NCBI GenBank assembly: GCA_964016875.1
Contig: OZ024726.1
Coordinates: forward strand, 51,510,825-51,574,824
Length of the DNA stretch: 64,000 bases
Direction: 5' to 3'
From: Fallopia convolvulus
Lineage: Eukaryota; Streptophyta; Magnoliopsida; Caryophyllales; Polygonaceae
Positions 22,376 through 33,656 of the stretch are shown piece after piece. The notes beneath the pieces were generated by a model, which was not told where the DNA came from, made no database searches, and saw nothing but the letters and a program-made list of their open reading frames with translations. Both the position numbers and the translations under genes were made by a program. Position 1 is the first letter of the stretch, and every line of letters starts with the position of its first letter.

Positions 22376-23580
22376 TATGCTGTGTTTTGTACAACATAAC
22401 TAGGACTTTTTAGTACATATTTCTATAGTATTTTAGGCCTATTAGGAGCATTATTGAAGAACAGATTTGAAGGCCGAGAGTTCATAGTTATGAAGATTTG
22501 AAGAATTCGAAGATGCTGAAGGCCACAATCGCTGCCACACTTAAGGGTGATCGCGGTGGACGTCGCCGAGGAAGACCAAGGTGGCGAGGAGGACCGCGAT
22601 GACAAGGAGGACCGCGATCGCGGCGAGATTGGGTGGCGATCACGGTTCAAGGTCGCCGATTGAGGTCGCGGTGTGAAGATTAGACGCGATCGCGGCCCTG
22701 GATGATGGCGATCGCGGCCCGGCTGGATCGGACCTGTTTGAGACTATTTTAGGTTTACTTTTCAGCCTTTGTTGGTATTCTCTCTTAGACCTAGTTTTCA
22801 TAATTTAGACTTTGGTATTTTCTCTCTTATGGAGAACTAAACTCCCTAAATCTTATTCAAGTTGAAGCTTTTCATACTCAAGTTGTTGTGAGATTCTACG
22901 TTACAGGTTTATTTCTACAGGTTATTTCAATTCTCTTGTGCGTAATTATTATTGATTGTGTTGATTTCTGCTTTTCTGGCCAACTTGTTGAAATTAATAT
23001 TATCTATTGCTAGATCTAGGTTTTCTCGTAGCAAAGCCTAATCTTTGTAGCAACTCAATTGGTTTAGGACTCGTTGGACTAAAACAATTGAGAAAGAGAT
23101 TTGAATGCATGTTAATTATTTGACTCGTTGGAATTCAATTGCATATATCTTGCTTATCCTTGTTCTCATTGCTAATATCCCTATTATTTATGATCGTTTC
23201 ATGAATTGTTTGGATATTAAGTTTGCATGTCTCGTTGCCATGTTATATTTCTGATCAGGATAGGAATGACCAAAGGAATAACTTGTTTGAATCTATGATC
23301 AATTGCTTGAGGAAAAGAAGTGGATACTTGAATAGGATTGTTTTCCCTAATTGATAAAAATCCAATCTTTTCCCTGTTTGATTTATTGCTTTGCTTTGTT
23401 TAATTTTCCCTAGTTGTAGTTTACAATTACAAAAATCCCCCTTTTATTATTCTTGAGTTGATAACAATATAATTCTGAATTACAAGTGTCTCTTGGGTTC
23501 GACCCCGACTTACCAGCTATACTAGTTGAGTAACTAGGGAATTATTTTTGATTTGGCATCAACGATTTTCAGCCAGTCAA
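22376..23580 (+). repeat. 5' LTR (probable) of Athila-like element
   Basis: Non-coding, about 1.2 kb, ending just before the primer site. Contains a cluster of gatcgcgg words at 22545-22720 and a ttgggttcgaccccgacttacc segment near 23490 typical of the 3' end of such LTRs. The left edge is not certain. Confidence 0.55.
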
Positions 23581-23584
23581 ATTT

Positions 23585-23603
23585 TGGCGCCGTTGCCGGG
23601 GGA
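23585..23603 (+). other. Primer binding site (tRNA-Asp type)
   Basis: Reads tggcgccgttgccggggga, the primer site shared by Athila and Tat elements. The gag start follows at 23659. Confidence 0.85.
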
Positions 23604-23658
23604 CACTTTGTTTTATTCTAAATTTTATTGTTACCAACTCTATTGTGGACCTTAGTTT

Positions 23659-25310
23659 ATGGTCCACACCCGTGCTACTGATTCTTCTATTTTGTCTTTT
23701 GATTCAGAGATTGAAAGGACTCTCTCCAGGTTGAGACGTGAAGCTCGGAATCTACTCCGTGAATTGCTATTCAACTTGAATTCTGCTGAAACTGAGACAA
23801 TGGGAGATCGGACTTTGAGGCAGCTGACTGCCCCAAACTTTCAATAGCAGCCCCTGGCTGTTGAGTTCCCTGCGCTGAATGAAGGTGTTAAGTTTGAGTT
23901 GAAATCTGGATTGATCCATCTTTTGCCCCAATTCCATGGGCAGGGTGGAGAAGATCCTAACAAGCATCTTGCTGAATTTGATCAGGTCTGCTCAATTATG
24001 AAACCTACTGATGTAAATGAAGACCAGATCAAGCTGAGGGCGTTCCCTTTCTCTCTGAAGGATTCAGCCAATGAGTGGCTCTACTATCTTTCTCCAGGCT
24101 CCATTAATACCTGAACTAAGATGAAAGCGGCATTCTTGGAGAAATACTTTCCTGCCACCAAACAGAACAATCTGAAGAAGAGCCTGAGCAATATTGAGCA
24201 ACAAGATGGAGAGAGCCTGTATGATTATCATGAGCGATTCAAGAGACTGTGTGCTAGTTGTCCGTATCATGGGTATTTTGATCAAGACCTGGTATTGTAT
24301 TTCTTTGGTGGATTACTGGACGAAGAGTGTAGAATGGTGAATGTAGCTTGTGGTGGAAGCCTAATGAACAAGACACCAGCAGATGCCCTTGAGCTCTTTT
24401 CTGAGCTATCTGAGAACTCAAGGCAATTCAACAAAAGAACTGGCACTAAAGGATTCAATGCTATGGACTCCTCTTCTATTATAAGATCTGAGATGGCGGA
24501 GTTGAAGGATATGATGAAGACGTTCATGATTCAAGGAACCCCTCAACAACTGAAGGCATGTGAAATCTGTGCTGATACACTTCACCCTATTGATGCCTGC
24601 CCACAACTCCAGGAACCTCAGGCTGAGGTTAATGCTGTTGGAGGCTATGGACCTCCTAGACCTCGTTTTGATCCCTATTCTAATACATACAATCCAGGCT
24701 GGGCACATCATCCAAATATGAGATATGGGAATCAGAATCAACCTCAATATAATCATCAATAGGGGGGAAATCAACAACCCAGACAACCTTATGTTCCTAG
24801 ACCTCCAGTTCAGAGCCAAAATAACTCATCCAACGCTGATGAGTTGATTGCAAGGCTAGCTATTATAGTAGACCAGATGGGCCAGACCACTCAAGCTAGC
24901 ATCAAGAATATGGAGACTCAGACCAGTCAACTGGCTACTACAGTAAGCAAATTGGAGGCCAGAGATTCTGGAAAATTACCAGCACAACCCATCAATCCTA
25001 GGGAGAATGTGAGTGCGATCACATTACGAAGTGGAAAAGAATTACCGAAAGTTGACGGGAGAACGGAGGAATCGCGATCGCCGCCACTAGAAGAGGCGAT
25101 CACGGCTGAAGAGAGCACGATCGCGGCCCCCACCAGAGGCGATCACGGTCCCTTAATTGAGGCCTCGGGATTTGAGAAAAGTGAAGCCGCGATCGCGCCC
25201 ACTCCGGGCAGCGATCGCGGTGGCGGTGATTTCCGAAAAATCAAGAACCGCATTCACGACTTTCTGATGATGATCGCGGTCAGGCTCCAGATTCCAGCGA
25301 TCAATATGTT
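23659..25310 (+). pseudogene. gag of Athila-like element
   Basis: One frame runs from MVHTRATDSSILSFDSEIER to about 25310. It is broken only by three stop codons (23845, 24112, 24760). Each looks like a transition at a Gln or Trp codon (CAG to TAG, TGG to TGA), as expected from cytosine deamination of a silenced element. The retrotrans_gag core (LKDSANEWLYYL ... FLEKYFPATKQNNLKKSL) and the downstream ALELFSELSENSRQF motif are clear. The linker at 25060-25290 is unusually GC-rich and full of gcgatcgcgg words. Confidence 0.85.
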
Positions 25311-25328
25311 CGCCCGGATTTCCCTTCT

Positions 25329-27341
25329 ATGGTTTCCCAGAAGCCACCTCCTCCCTTTCTTGAAGCACTGAAAGACACAAGGAAGCCAGAGAACGACAAG
25401 GAGATCTTTGAGACGTTTTCCAAGTGTGAGGTAAATATCCCTTTGCTCAATCTGATTAAAAGCGTTCCTAGATTTGCTAAATTTCTGAAAGAGTTGTGCA
25501 CTATTAAGAGGAACCAAAAATTAAAAGGGAAACAGAAAGTTAAGGTTAGCGAACATGTTTCAGCTGTATTTCAAAGGCGAATGCCTAAGAAGTGCAGTGA
25601 TCCAGGCATGTTCAGCATTCCCTGCATAATAGGAGACACTAAAATAGATAATGTCATGCTTGATTTAGGTGCTTCTATTAATGTTATGCCTTATTCTGTT
25701 TACACTTCACTAGGCTTAGGACCTTTGCATGAAACTGGTGTTATTGTTCAATTAGCTGATAGGTCCACAGTCTACCTGAAAGGGGTTGTTGAAGATGTCA
25801 TTGTCATGGTTGATAATTTAATATTCCCTGCTGATTTCTATGTGCTTGATATGGATCATGATGTGCATGTTGCACCCATTCTGTTAGGTAGACCTTTCAT
25901 GAAAACTGCAAAAACAAAAATTGATATGTGTAAAGGTGTCCTAACTATGGAATTTGATGGGGAGAAATTTGAATATAGTATGGATAATGCTATAAAATAC
26001 CCCCAAGATGATCATTCTCTTTGTTCTATTGATGTAATTGATCCCATTGTGCAAGATGTCTTTGATGCTACTTATGGTGATGAGTTACAATCTGTTTTAG
26101 AGAATGACATTGACATTTCATGCATGGATTACAATTTGCCTGATAGATATCATGAAATCCTTGCTGATTTAAGTGCTTGTTGTGAATCTCCTGCTGATGC
26201 TTTGGCCATTGGGCCCATACTACTAACTCTCCCTAGCGAGAAATTGCTTCCTTCTGTAGTACAAGCACCTGAAGTTGAGCTTAAACAGCTCCCTGAGCAT
26301 TTAAAATATGCCTTCCTTGGAGATGGTGACACCTTGCCTGTCATTATTTCTAACAAACTTTCCAAGGAGCAAGAAGAAAAATTGGTGCAGGTACTGAAAG
26401 AGCACAAGACAGCTCTAGGTTGGACTATTGCTGACATTAAAGGGATTAGTCCCTCTACATGTATGCATAGAATCCTCCTAGAAGATGGTGCCAAGCCATC
26501 CAGACAGCCACAGAGACGGCTCAACCCACCTATGATGGAGGTAGTAAAAAAGGAGGTACTAAAGCTCCTACAGGCAGGTATGATCTATCCCATCTCTGAT
26601 AGTCAGTGGGTTAGTCCGACCCAAGTTGTGCTAAAAAAGGGAGGCATTACAGTGGTAGAGAATGTGCATGGGGAATTAGTCCCCACACGAGTCCAGACTG
26701 GGTGGAGAGTTTGTATCAATTACCGTAAGCTGAACACGGTAACCAGAAAAGATCACTTTCCCTTGCCATTCATTGATCAAATGCTTGAGCGACTTGCCGT
26801 TCGTTCCTATTATTGCTTTTTAGATGGCTATTCAGGGTATTTTCAGATTGCTATTGCACCGGAGGACCAAGAGAAAACGACATTTACATGTCCGTTTGGC
26901 ACTTTTGCATACCGCAGAATGCCATTCAGATTGTGTAACGCACCCGGTACATTCCAACGGTGTATGGTAAGCATATTTTATGAGTATATACAAATTTTTA
27001 TAGAGGTTTTTATGGATGACTTTACAGTACATGGAGACGACTTTGATGCCTGCTTAAACCATCTCTCCTTAGTCCTTCAAAGATGTGTAGAAACCAATTT
27101 GGTTCTAAACTCTGAGAAGTGTCACTTTATGGTTGAGCAAGGCATTGTGTTAGGTCACATAGTGTCGTCCAGGGGTATTGAGGTCGATAAGCCAAAAATT
27201 GATATCATTCAGTCTTTGCCTTATCCTACTAATGTGCGTGAAATGCGTTCTTTTCTAGGCCATGCAGGTTTCTATCGCAGGTTTATTAAAGACTTTTCCA
27301 AGATCTCAACCCCATTGTGTGAATTGCTGAAGAATCAATGA
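25329..27341 (+). pseudogene. Protease and reverse transcriptase of Athila-like element
   Basis: A 670-codon open frame. The protease lies at about residues 100-220 with MLDLGASINVMPYSVY, and the flap region ends ILLGRPFMKTAKTKID. The RT follows from about residue 390: GWRVCINYRKLNTVTRKDHF, FGTFAYRRMPFRLCNAPGTF and the catalytic FMDDF near residue 560. The frame ends with TGA at 27339, at a one-base shift where RNase H continues in another frame. Confidence 0.9.
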
Positions 27342-27800
27342 GGCATGCAAAAAGGCGTTTGATGAGCTGAAAACACGCCTAACAAGTGCACCAATAATTC
27401 AAGCCCCGGATTGGTCTCAACCTTTTGAGATCATGTGTGATGCAAGTGTTGTTGGGGCTGTTTTGGGTCAAAAGGAAGCTAGAGCATCTCATGTCATACA
27501 TTATGCTTCCATGACTTTGAACGATGCCCAAAGGAACTACTCCACCACTGAGAAGGAAATGCTTGCTGTGGTGTTTGCCTTGGAGAAGTTCATATAGTAT
27601 TTGTTGGGGAAAAAAGTGATAGTCTATTCAGACCATGCAACACTTCGTTATCTGATGACGAAAAAAGAGGCTAAGCCAAGGTTGATAAGATGGATCCTCT
27701 TGCTAAGTGAGTTTGATATTGAGATACGGGATAAAAAAGGAGTTGAGAACCTTGTAGCTAACCACCTAAGCCGGCTTGTACATGTGGAAGACAAGTAAGA
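27335..27800 (+). pseudogene. RNase H of Athila-like element
   Basis: Reads CKKAFDELKTRLTSAPII, then PFEIMCDASVVGAVLGQK and STTEKEMLAVVFALEKF. After a stop at 27597 (probably CAG to TAG) comes YSDHATLRYLMTKKEAKPRL and the end motif VANHLSRL. The catalytic Asp of CDAS and the Glu of EKEM are kept. Confidence 0.88.
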
Positions 27801-28039
27801 AAGTCAAGAACAGATTCAAGGACGATTCCCTGATGACACGCTTTTCGGAGTCGAGACTGGTGCCAAACCGCGATCACTGCCAGAAGAAAGCGCGACCCTG
27901 CCTGAAGCAACCGCGATTGCGACCCACAACAATGGCGATCGCGGCCCTAGCGGCGACCGCGGCGATGAATCGCGACTGGAGGAGTTTGTTTTAGGAATCC
28001 ACTCATTCAGGCCATGGTATGCAAATCTAGTCAACTACC

Positions 28040-29276
28040 TCGTCTCAGGGGAGTTTCCTCCTAGTCTTACCAAAGCTCAGAAGGACAAGGTGCGTCATGA
28101 ATCCCGATTCTATGGTTGGGATGATCCTTATTTATGGAAGCATTGCACAGATCAGGTAATCCGACGGTGTATCCCGGATTCTGAGGTACAATCTATCTTG
28201 TCTTTTTGTCATATGCATGTGGGGGTCATTTTGGGACTAATAAAACTGCTAGGAAAGTTTTAGAAGCTGGTTTTTATTGGCCTCATATTTTTAGGGATGC
28301 ATATGCTTTTTGTAAATCATGTGATCGTTGTCAGAGGGTGGGTAATATTTCTAAACGACATGAGATGCCTCAATCTCGTATGATATTCTGTGAAATTTTT
28401 GATGTTTGGGGCATTGATTTTATGGGACCCTTCCCCTCTTCTTATGGGAATTTGTATATTTTACTTGCGGTGGACTATGTTTCCAAGTTGGTGGAAGCAA
28501 AGGCCACCAGAATTGATGATTCAAAAGAAGTTGCAGGTTTCCTTAAGGACAACATTTTTTCCAGATTTGGGATTCCAAAAGCTCTAATAAGTGACAGGGG
28601 TACTCATTTTTGCAACGAGACTGTGAGTGCTTTATTGAAGAAGTACCATGCCACTCAGAAGATCTCTACAACCTATCACCCCCAGACCAATGGACAAGCT
28701 GAAGTGTCCAATCGGGAGATAAAATCAATTTTGGAGAAGACGGTGGCACCTAACAGGAAAGATTGGAGTTTGAGACTCAATGATGCTTTATGGGCCTACC
28801 GTACTGCTTATAAGACACCCATCGGGATGTCTCCCTTCAGATTGGTTTATGGAAAAGGTTGTCACTTGCCAGTTGAGCTTGAGCACAAAGCGTATTGGGC
28901 AGGCCAAAAATGCAATTTCAACATCAAAGAGAATGGAGAGTTCAGAAAATTACAACTACAAGAATTGGAAGAGTTGAGATTGGATGCTTATGATAATGTT
29001 GTGAATTACAAGAACAAAACAAAAGCATGGCATGATAAGAATATCCTATGGAAGGAATTCAATGTTGGAGACAAGGTCCTTCTCTTTCAGTCTTGTCTCA
29101 TACTCTTCCTAGGAAAACTCCGTTCTAGATGGGCTGGACCGTATACAATTACTCAAGTCTTTTCACATGGGGCTGTGGAATTATTGGATGGGGACTCCCA
29201 AAAATTATTCAAGGTTAATGGTGATAGCTTGCATATAGGAGTAGTTAGATGCATGTTTTATATATGTTTTAGTTAG
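28040..29276 (+). pseudogene. Integrase of Athila-like element
   Basis: The N-terminal part (WDDPYLWKHCTDQVIRRC) leads to the zinc region, with a frameshift near 28213 (GGHFGTNKTARKVLEAGFYW ... CKSCDRCQRVGN). The catalytic core carries D (GIDFMGPFP), D (SDRGTHFC) and E (QAEVSNREI), all present. The C-terminal part (WAGPYTITQVFSHGAVELL) ends abruptly after FKVNGD, where the sequence runs into unrelated LTR-like DNA. Confidence 0.88.
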
Positions 29277-30618
29277 TTTTAGGTTAGTTTTTATGTAGTT
29301 TTTAGGTTTTTGTGTTGTCGGGTATTATGCGCTGGTTTGCTCGGTTTTATAGGTTTTTAGGTTCAGGAGCAACAACGGGGCGAGTACAGATTGACCATGG
29401 TGGTGGTGGACGAGCTAAAGGAAGTTAGGAGTGCTAGGAGCATAGATGGAGAAGAGCCAAGACAAGAAAAGCCAAGAAGAAGCTAAGGAGAAATCTCGGC
29501 TTGCAACCCGAGCAATCTGGCCGAGCAATCCCAACTGACGGACAATTGCGCGGGGTAGCATAATTGCGCGGCCGCACAATTTGGTTCCGAAGCCGCACAA
29601 TCGGGGTTTTACACGGGCATTGTTTTGGGCTGAGATTTGGTATTGGGCTTTGGTCTTTGGTTATTTGGGCTTATGTCATCCGAGTATATGATTTAAGATA
29701 TAATGTTTGAGGTTATTTTTAGTAGACATATATATACTTTATGCTAGTTTATTTTTATGAGAACTTTGATCAACTTTTGGAGGCTAGGGTTTTCTCTCAA
29801 GGAGGAACCTTTAAATCTTTGTAAGTTTGATTTTAATTCAATTATGCATTGCTAATTTCTCTTGTGTTTGGCTAGTTATTGAAGTCATTATTTGTATGTA
29901 GTTGTGAGGCTTGATTGATTCTCAACAAACTTGAATAGAAATTATTCCTTGTTCTTAATTGAATCTAAACTAGGGTTTTGTTAGATTGATCACCTAATAG
30001 AATTTCTAGTTATAACTGAATCTGATTAAGTACCGATTGGAGTTAATTTGATCAAGAGTATACTTTAATCAACTTAGTACCGGTTGGACTAGTTGGTTGA
30101 AGAAGGGAATAAATTCACAAGTCACTTAGATGTCTGGTTGCTCTAAGTTGTTTGTTTCTATTGATAACTTGAATCGTCATACTGTTATTTAATTGAATCT
30201 AGAAGGTCTTCTAGGTTATTATTTAATTAGGGTTGTTAGACTGGTAGTTCTATCAACTAAATTTGAAGTTCGGATCTTAATCCTTAGTAGGATCAATATC
30301 CATAATGGATTATTCAAGTGAGAAGAGAATCAAGAGAATCAATGATCAACGAATCAAGATCATGATGGATTTAACTAGTTGAACACGTTTGTCTCTCATA
30401 TATTTAAATCATCCTTGCATTCATATTTATTTCTGTTCTTGCATAGTAGCTTAGATAATCATTCATAAACCCCCCCCATTGGTTACTTGGCATACAAAGT
30501 AATAACACATTTACACGAGTCTCTGTGGGATCGACCCTTACTTGCCGCTCTACTGAGTTGGTAAAGATAAGGTTTTTTTGATAGGTATTAACGACCACTG
30601 AAAATAACTCATCAAATT
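29277..30618 (+). repeat. LTR of a second Athila/Tat-related element
   Basis: About 1.34 kb of non-coding DNA ending directly before another tRNA-Asp primer site. It shares the layout of the 22.4-23.6 kb region (ctctgtgggatcgacccttac near 30520) but not its sequence. A GC cluster with repeated attgcgcgg words lies at 29545-29610. No partner LTR is seen in the window. Confidence 0.6.
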
Positions 30619-30619
30619 T

Positions 30620-30887
30620 GGCGCCGTTGCCAGGGAACTCGTCGCTATTTGTGTTTATTACTTTCGTGCTGTTTTGGGTAAGAACATGTTATATGGTTCA
30701 TACCCGTGCTACTGATCTATCTCTTGCTCTTTTTGATTCAGAAATAGAAAGGACACTCTCTAGGTTGTGCAGGCAAGCTCGTGCGACTGCTCGTGAATTT
30801 GCCATCCGACTTACCCAGAAGAGACTCTTCCAAGCCGAAGGAAGTAGTTGTGCAGGGGAAAGCTTGAAACGAGCCAGGAACTCCTGA
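30620..30887 (+). pseudogene. Primer site and gag start of second Athila-related element
   Basis: Primer site tggcgccgttgccaggga at 30620-30637. The gag start at 30693 (MVHTRATDLSLALFDSEIER) is very similar to the one at 23659. The similarity ends near 30820, where sequence antisense to another gag begins. Confidence 0.8.
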
Positions 30888-31294
30888 ACTATAGGGGGAA
30901 AGGGAAACTGACAGGATATGGTGAAAGGAAACTCAAAGAAGCAGACCCAGCCGGGGCGAACCCAGTCTGAGCACTCAGCTTCGGGACACACGGCCACTAT
31001 ACCCCCAGGAAACCCTCCCTCCAGGATAATTTGATGCATCTCCTGTAAAGTCATTGTGTTTGGAGCCCTGTCGCACTCTTGGAGTATGCCCGACGGCAGA
31101 AAACCATGTTTGGAGACCGCTTTGTCTCTCGCCATTAAGGGATTAGGAGAAAACTTGGAAAACGAAGAGGAAAGAAAGAACTGTAAAGAGATTCGTACCT
31201 CGGGAGAGATTGACAACAGAGCAGTGAATGATGAATTACCCCTAGCGGGGCGCAGTAAATATAGCGAGCCGACGTCTTTTCGTCTGCAAAACAA
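30698..31294 (-). pseudogene. Fused ORF: gag-like fragment joined to antisense gag
   Basis: A 198-codon minus-strand frame. Its real part is about 30820-31135, beginning MARDKAVSKHGFLPSG and containing PGWVCFFEFPFTISCQFPFP, PIVQEFLARFKLSPAQLLP and SAWKSL. That is like the N-terminal domain of gag-type proteins of some plant gypsy elements. The last about 40 codons are simply the reverse of the Athila-type gag start. So this is a junction of two elements and not a gene. Confidence 0.6.
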
Positions 31295-31905
31295 AGCGCG
31301 TAGAAAGATCCGAACCTTACACGTGGAAGATCTACGATGGCAAGGATCCCGGAGACCAACAGGCGAAAAGATTCGGTGAATTCAAATTCGCCCAAATCTT
31401 TTGGGGCTATTGTTGGGCCCAGAAATCACCAGCCCATTAACCGATCCAGCCCACTAACACGAGGCATAGATGCGAGATTCAGATCACCAAGGAAATCCTC
31501 CAGATGACAAAGTCCGACGGTTGGAGCTCGACGATAACTGCCTAGGAGGTGGGACTCGGAACGTGCGGGACTGGAGCCACGATCGGAGAAGCAGGAGGAC
31601 GGAGGTTGACGCCGGTTGCCAGGGTTAAATACAGGGTAGAGGCCATAGGAATAGGATATCGAATGGTACCCAAAAAATCCACCAGTTGTACTTGAAAACT
31701 CAGAATTTAATCGAGCTCCTTGGTTTTGATATTGTGTTTAGCGGTTAGTTTGCTCCCACAATCCAAAGTATCCCTTTCAATTGTCATCGGTCGGAAATCG
31801 ACCAAAACATATATCAATGAAAATTTTGTGCTTTTTTTGCGAGGCTTTTCAAGTTCTTAGTAAATAGATAGATTTGGGGTGAAGGGTTTATATAAGAAAA
31901 TCGGT
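31295..31905. other. Retrotransposon leader or LTR debris
   Basis: Non-coding. The stretch near 31395-31425 (ttggggctattgttgggccc) resembles gypsy LTR or leader sequence of the minus-strand gag fragment. No terminal repeats were found. Confidence 0.35.
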
Positions 31906-32107
31906 GAACCAACGGTGCGTTGGTGCAGTGGTATGAGAGCTGCACTTGGAAGGGCGAACCCCGTGTTGGATCCCCCGCAACGTCGTTGGGAGGAGTTTAA
32001 AGCCGTAATTCCCTGCCCCGCTCCGAATCTGGATGTAGTCCTGGGCTTAAGTCCGATCCGAATCCACTGGGGCAGGGCGAACCGGATGAAAAGCCAAAAA
32101 AAAAAAA
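31906..32107 (+). mobile_element. tRNA-derived SINE
   Basis: Pol III promoter-like head: box A region tggtgcagtggtatgagag (31921-31939) and box B gtgttggatcc (31963-31973), spaced as in a tRNA. It is followed by a tRNA-unrelated body and a poly-A tail (about 32097-32111). It is flanked by a 9-bp repeat aaaatcggt (31897-31905 and 32108-32116) that fits a target duplication. Confidence 0.75.
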
Positions 32108-32116
32108 AAAATCGGT

Positions 32117-32760
32117 ATCGGTGAGGGTGAGGGTGAGGTTTAATTCAGGGGATTATTTTATTTTACTTGGACGAATGTGAGTAGCATCCACACCATTATA
32201 AATTCGTACAGAACGGACATCGTCGTTTCGATCAGGAGCTAGAGGGTGTACAACTTGGTATGATAAAATGTTAGTGTAGGGAACGTGCGTGTATATAGTC
32301 AAGAACACGATCCTAAATAAATACTTCAAAGTTGTTTGATGTCTGCATACAAGTTCGTAACAAAATCCCATAAAAGAATATAATAATCTAATGGTTAATA
32401 AATATACATAGGTTCTCCAAGAATATTAATTATATTTTTGTAGGGCTAAATATATAAATGGCTCCTTGTACTTGTGTCGATTGATCACTTGGCCCCTTAT
32501 ACTTTAGCTCTATTCGTTTGACCCCCATAGTTACACATCGGGACCTATTGAATACTTGTGATGGCCAGATTTTGTCAAGTGTTTGCACATGCGATGACTT
32601 GGAAAAATTATTTTCCACATAGATGCCACATATTTTCAATCTAGATAATTTTAATTTTAATTTTTAAAAGCTTAATAAAAAAAACAAAATATTACTAATT
32701 TACCCTTTTTACTTGTTTACCCCTTCTGGCTGTCCTGGGCACGTTTCCGACGAGGGTTGA
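32117..32760. other. Intergenic, no gene seen
   Basis: AT-rich DNA. The part at 32440-32640 (ggctccttgtacttgtgtcg ... ggccccttatactttagctc) looks like a dispersed plant repeat, but no ends were defined. Confidence 0.35.
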
Positions 32761-33328
32761 GCATTCAGGCGAGGGGACGAGCGAAAGGGGCCGAAAACCG
32801 ATGGGTTTGAGCGGGGAAGGGTGCAATTTTAGATCTGGGCGGGGTATTGTGTCCGGGGAGGGTCACGCCTACACGCTTACCGATTGAGAGTAATTCCGCC
32901 TCACATGTGCTGAATTCCGCCTCCTCGCACTGCCTCCCAATGCGGAATTAAGATTTCGCTAACCCTAATCTCTCCCCAATTTCGCTCAATTCCCGCCCCT
33001 CAATGACCGACGCCGCTTCTCCGATGGCTTCCGGGAATAGCAGCAGCAAGGCGACGCACTCCCCTATGCAAGTCCACTCCACAACAACAGGGCGACGCAC
33101 TCCAGCAACAGGGCGATCGCTAACCCCAATTTCCCCCCAATTTCACTCAATTCCCGCCGCTCGGAGTCGGTCGACAGGGCCATTGCTCAGTACACCGTCG
33201 ACGCCCGCCTCCACGCCGTCTTCGAGCAGTCTGGCGAGTCCGGTAAGTCGTTCGATTACTCTCATGCGTTCAAGCGAGGGGATGAGCGAAAGGGGTCAGA
33301 TACCAGTGGGTTTGAGCGGGAGAAGGGT
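32761..33328 (+). mobile_element. Captured gene fragment between 63-bp direct repeats
   Basis: Direct repeats at about 32761-32823 and 33266-33328 (gcattcaggcgaggggacga / gcgttcaagcgaggggatga and onward) bracket a GC-rich piece that includes the start of a phytochrome gene. A second, internal duplication (about 32956-33001 and 33117-33163; ccccaatttcgctcaattcc / ccccaatttcactcaattcc) lies within. No terminal inverted repeats or Helitron ends were recognised, so the vehicle is unknown. Confidence 0.6.
33024..33262 (+). pseudogene. PHYB: Phytochrome B N-terminal fragment
   Basis: The frame at 33161-33262 reads SESVDRAIAQYTVDARLHAV then FEQSGESGKSFDYS, the conserved segment just before the PAS/GAF photosensory module of phytochrome B (phyA and phyE differ clearly here). 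About 140 bp upstream an ATG (33024) starts MASGNSSSKATHSPMQ, a plausible phyB beginning, but in another frame. After FDYS the similarity stops at the direct repeat. No chromophore-binding region is present. It is a non-functional fragment. Confidence 0.85.
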
Positions 33329-33656
33329 GTAATAGCATGTATATTTATATTATTGACCTAACTTATTGTACAAGCCTTGTAATCTCTATATATACTCAAG
33401 TAATGTGAATGGCAACCCTCAAGAGGAATTTATCAATCTCTGTATGTTCCAATATGGTATCACGAGCCTAACCCTAATCCTCGACTCCCCCTCCGCTGCC
33501 GCCGGCCTTCTCTCCGCGCAGCCCCCCACCGGTCGCCTTCCGTCGCGCGCCTCCTCCTCAGCCTCTCCTACCGACCGGTCCTAGCACCGACCGCTGCCTG
33601 TCCTTCACGCCGCTCCCCTCGGCCCATCAAACCCTAACAAAAACTAGCCTTCTGCC

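Larger units (their letters stand above)
22376..29276 (+). mobile_element. Athila-like Ty3/gypsy retrotransposon, 5' LTR to integrase
   Basis: Order on the plus strand: LTR-like region, tRNA-Asp-type primer site, gag, protease, RT, RNase H, integrase. The DLGASINVMP protease, the ENSRQF gag motif and the GGHFGTNKTA-KVL-GFYW zinc region suggest the Athila lineage. No matching 3' LTR was recognised: after integrase the sequence changes to a different LTR family (29277 onward). The limits are approximate at the left. Confidence 0.8.

Noticed and set aside
31909..31980. A functional tRNA gene
   Set aside because: Box A and box B are recognisable, but the acceptor stem does not pair and a SINE body with poly-A follows.
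33003..33332. 109-codon Ser/Thr/Pro-rich ORF
   Set aside because: It is a wrong-frame reading through the phytochrome fragment; the phytochrome similarity is in another frame.
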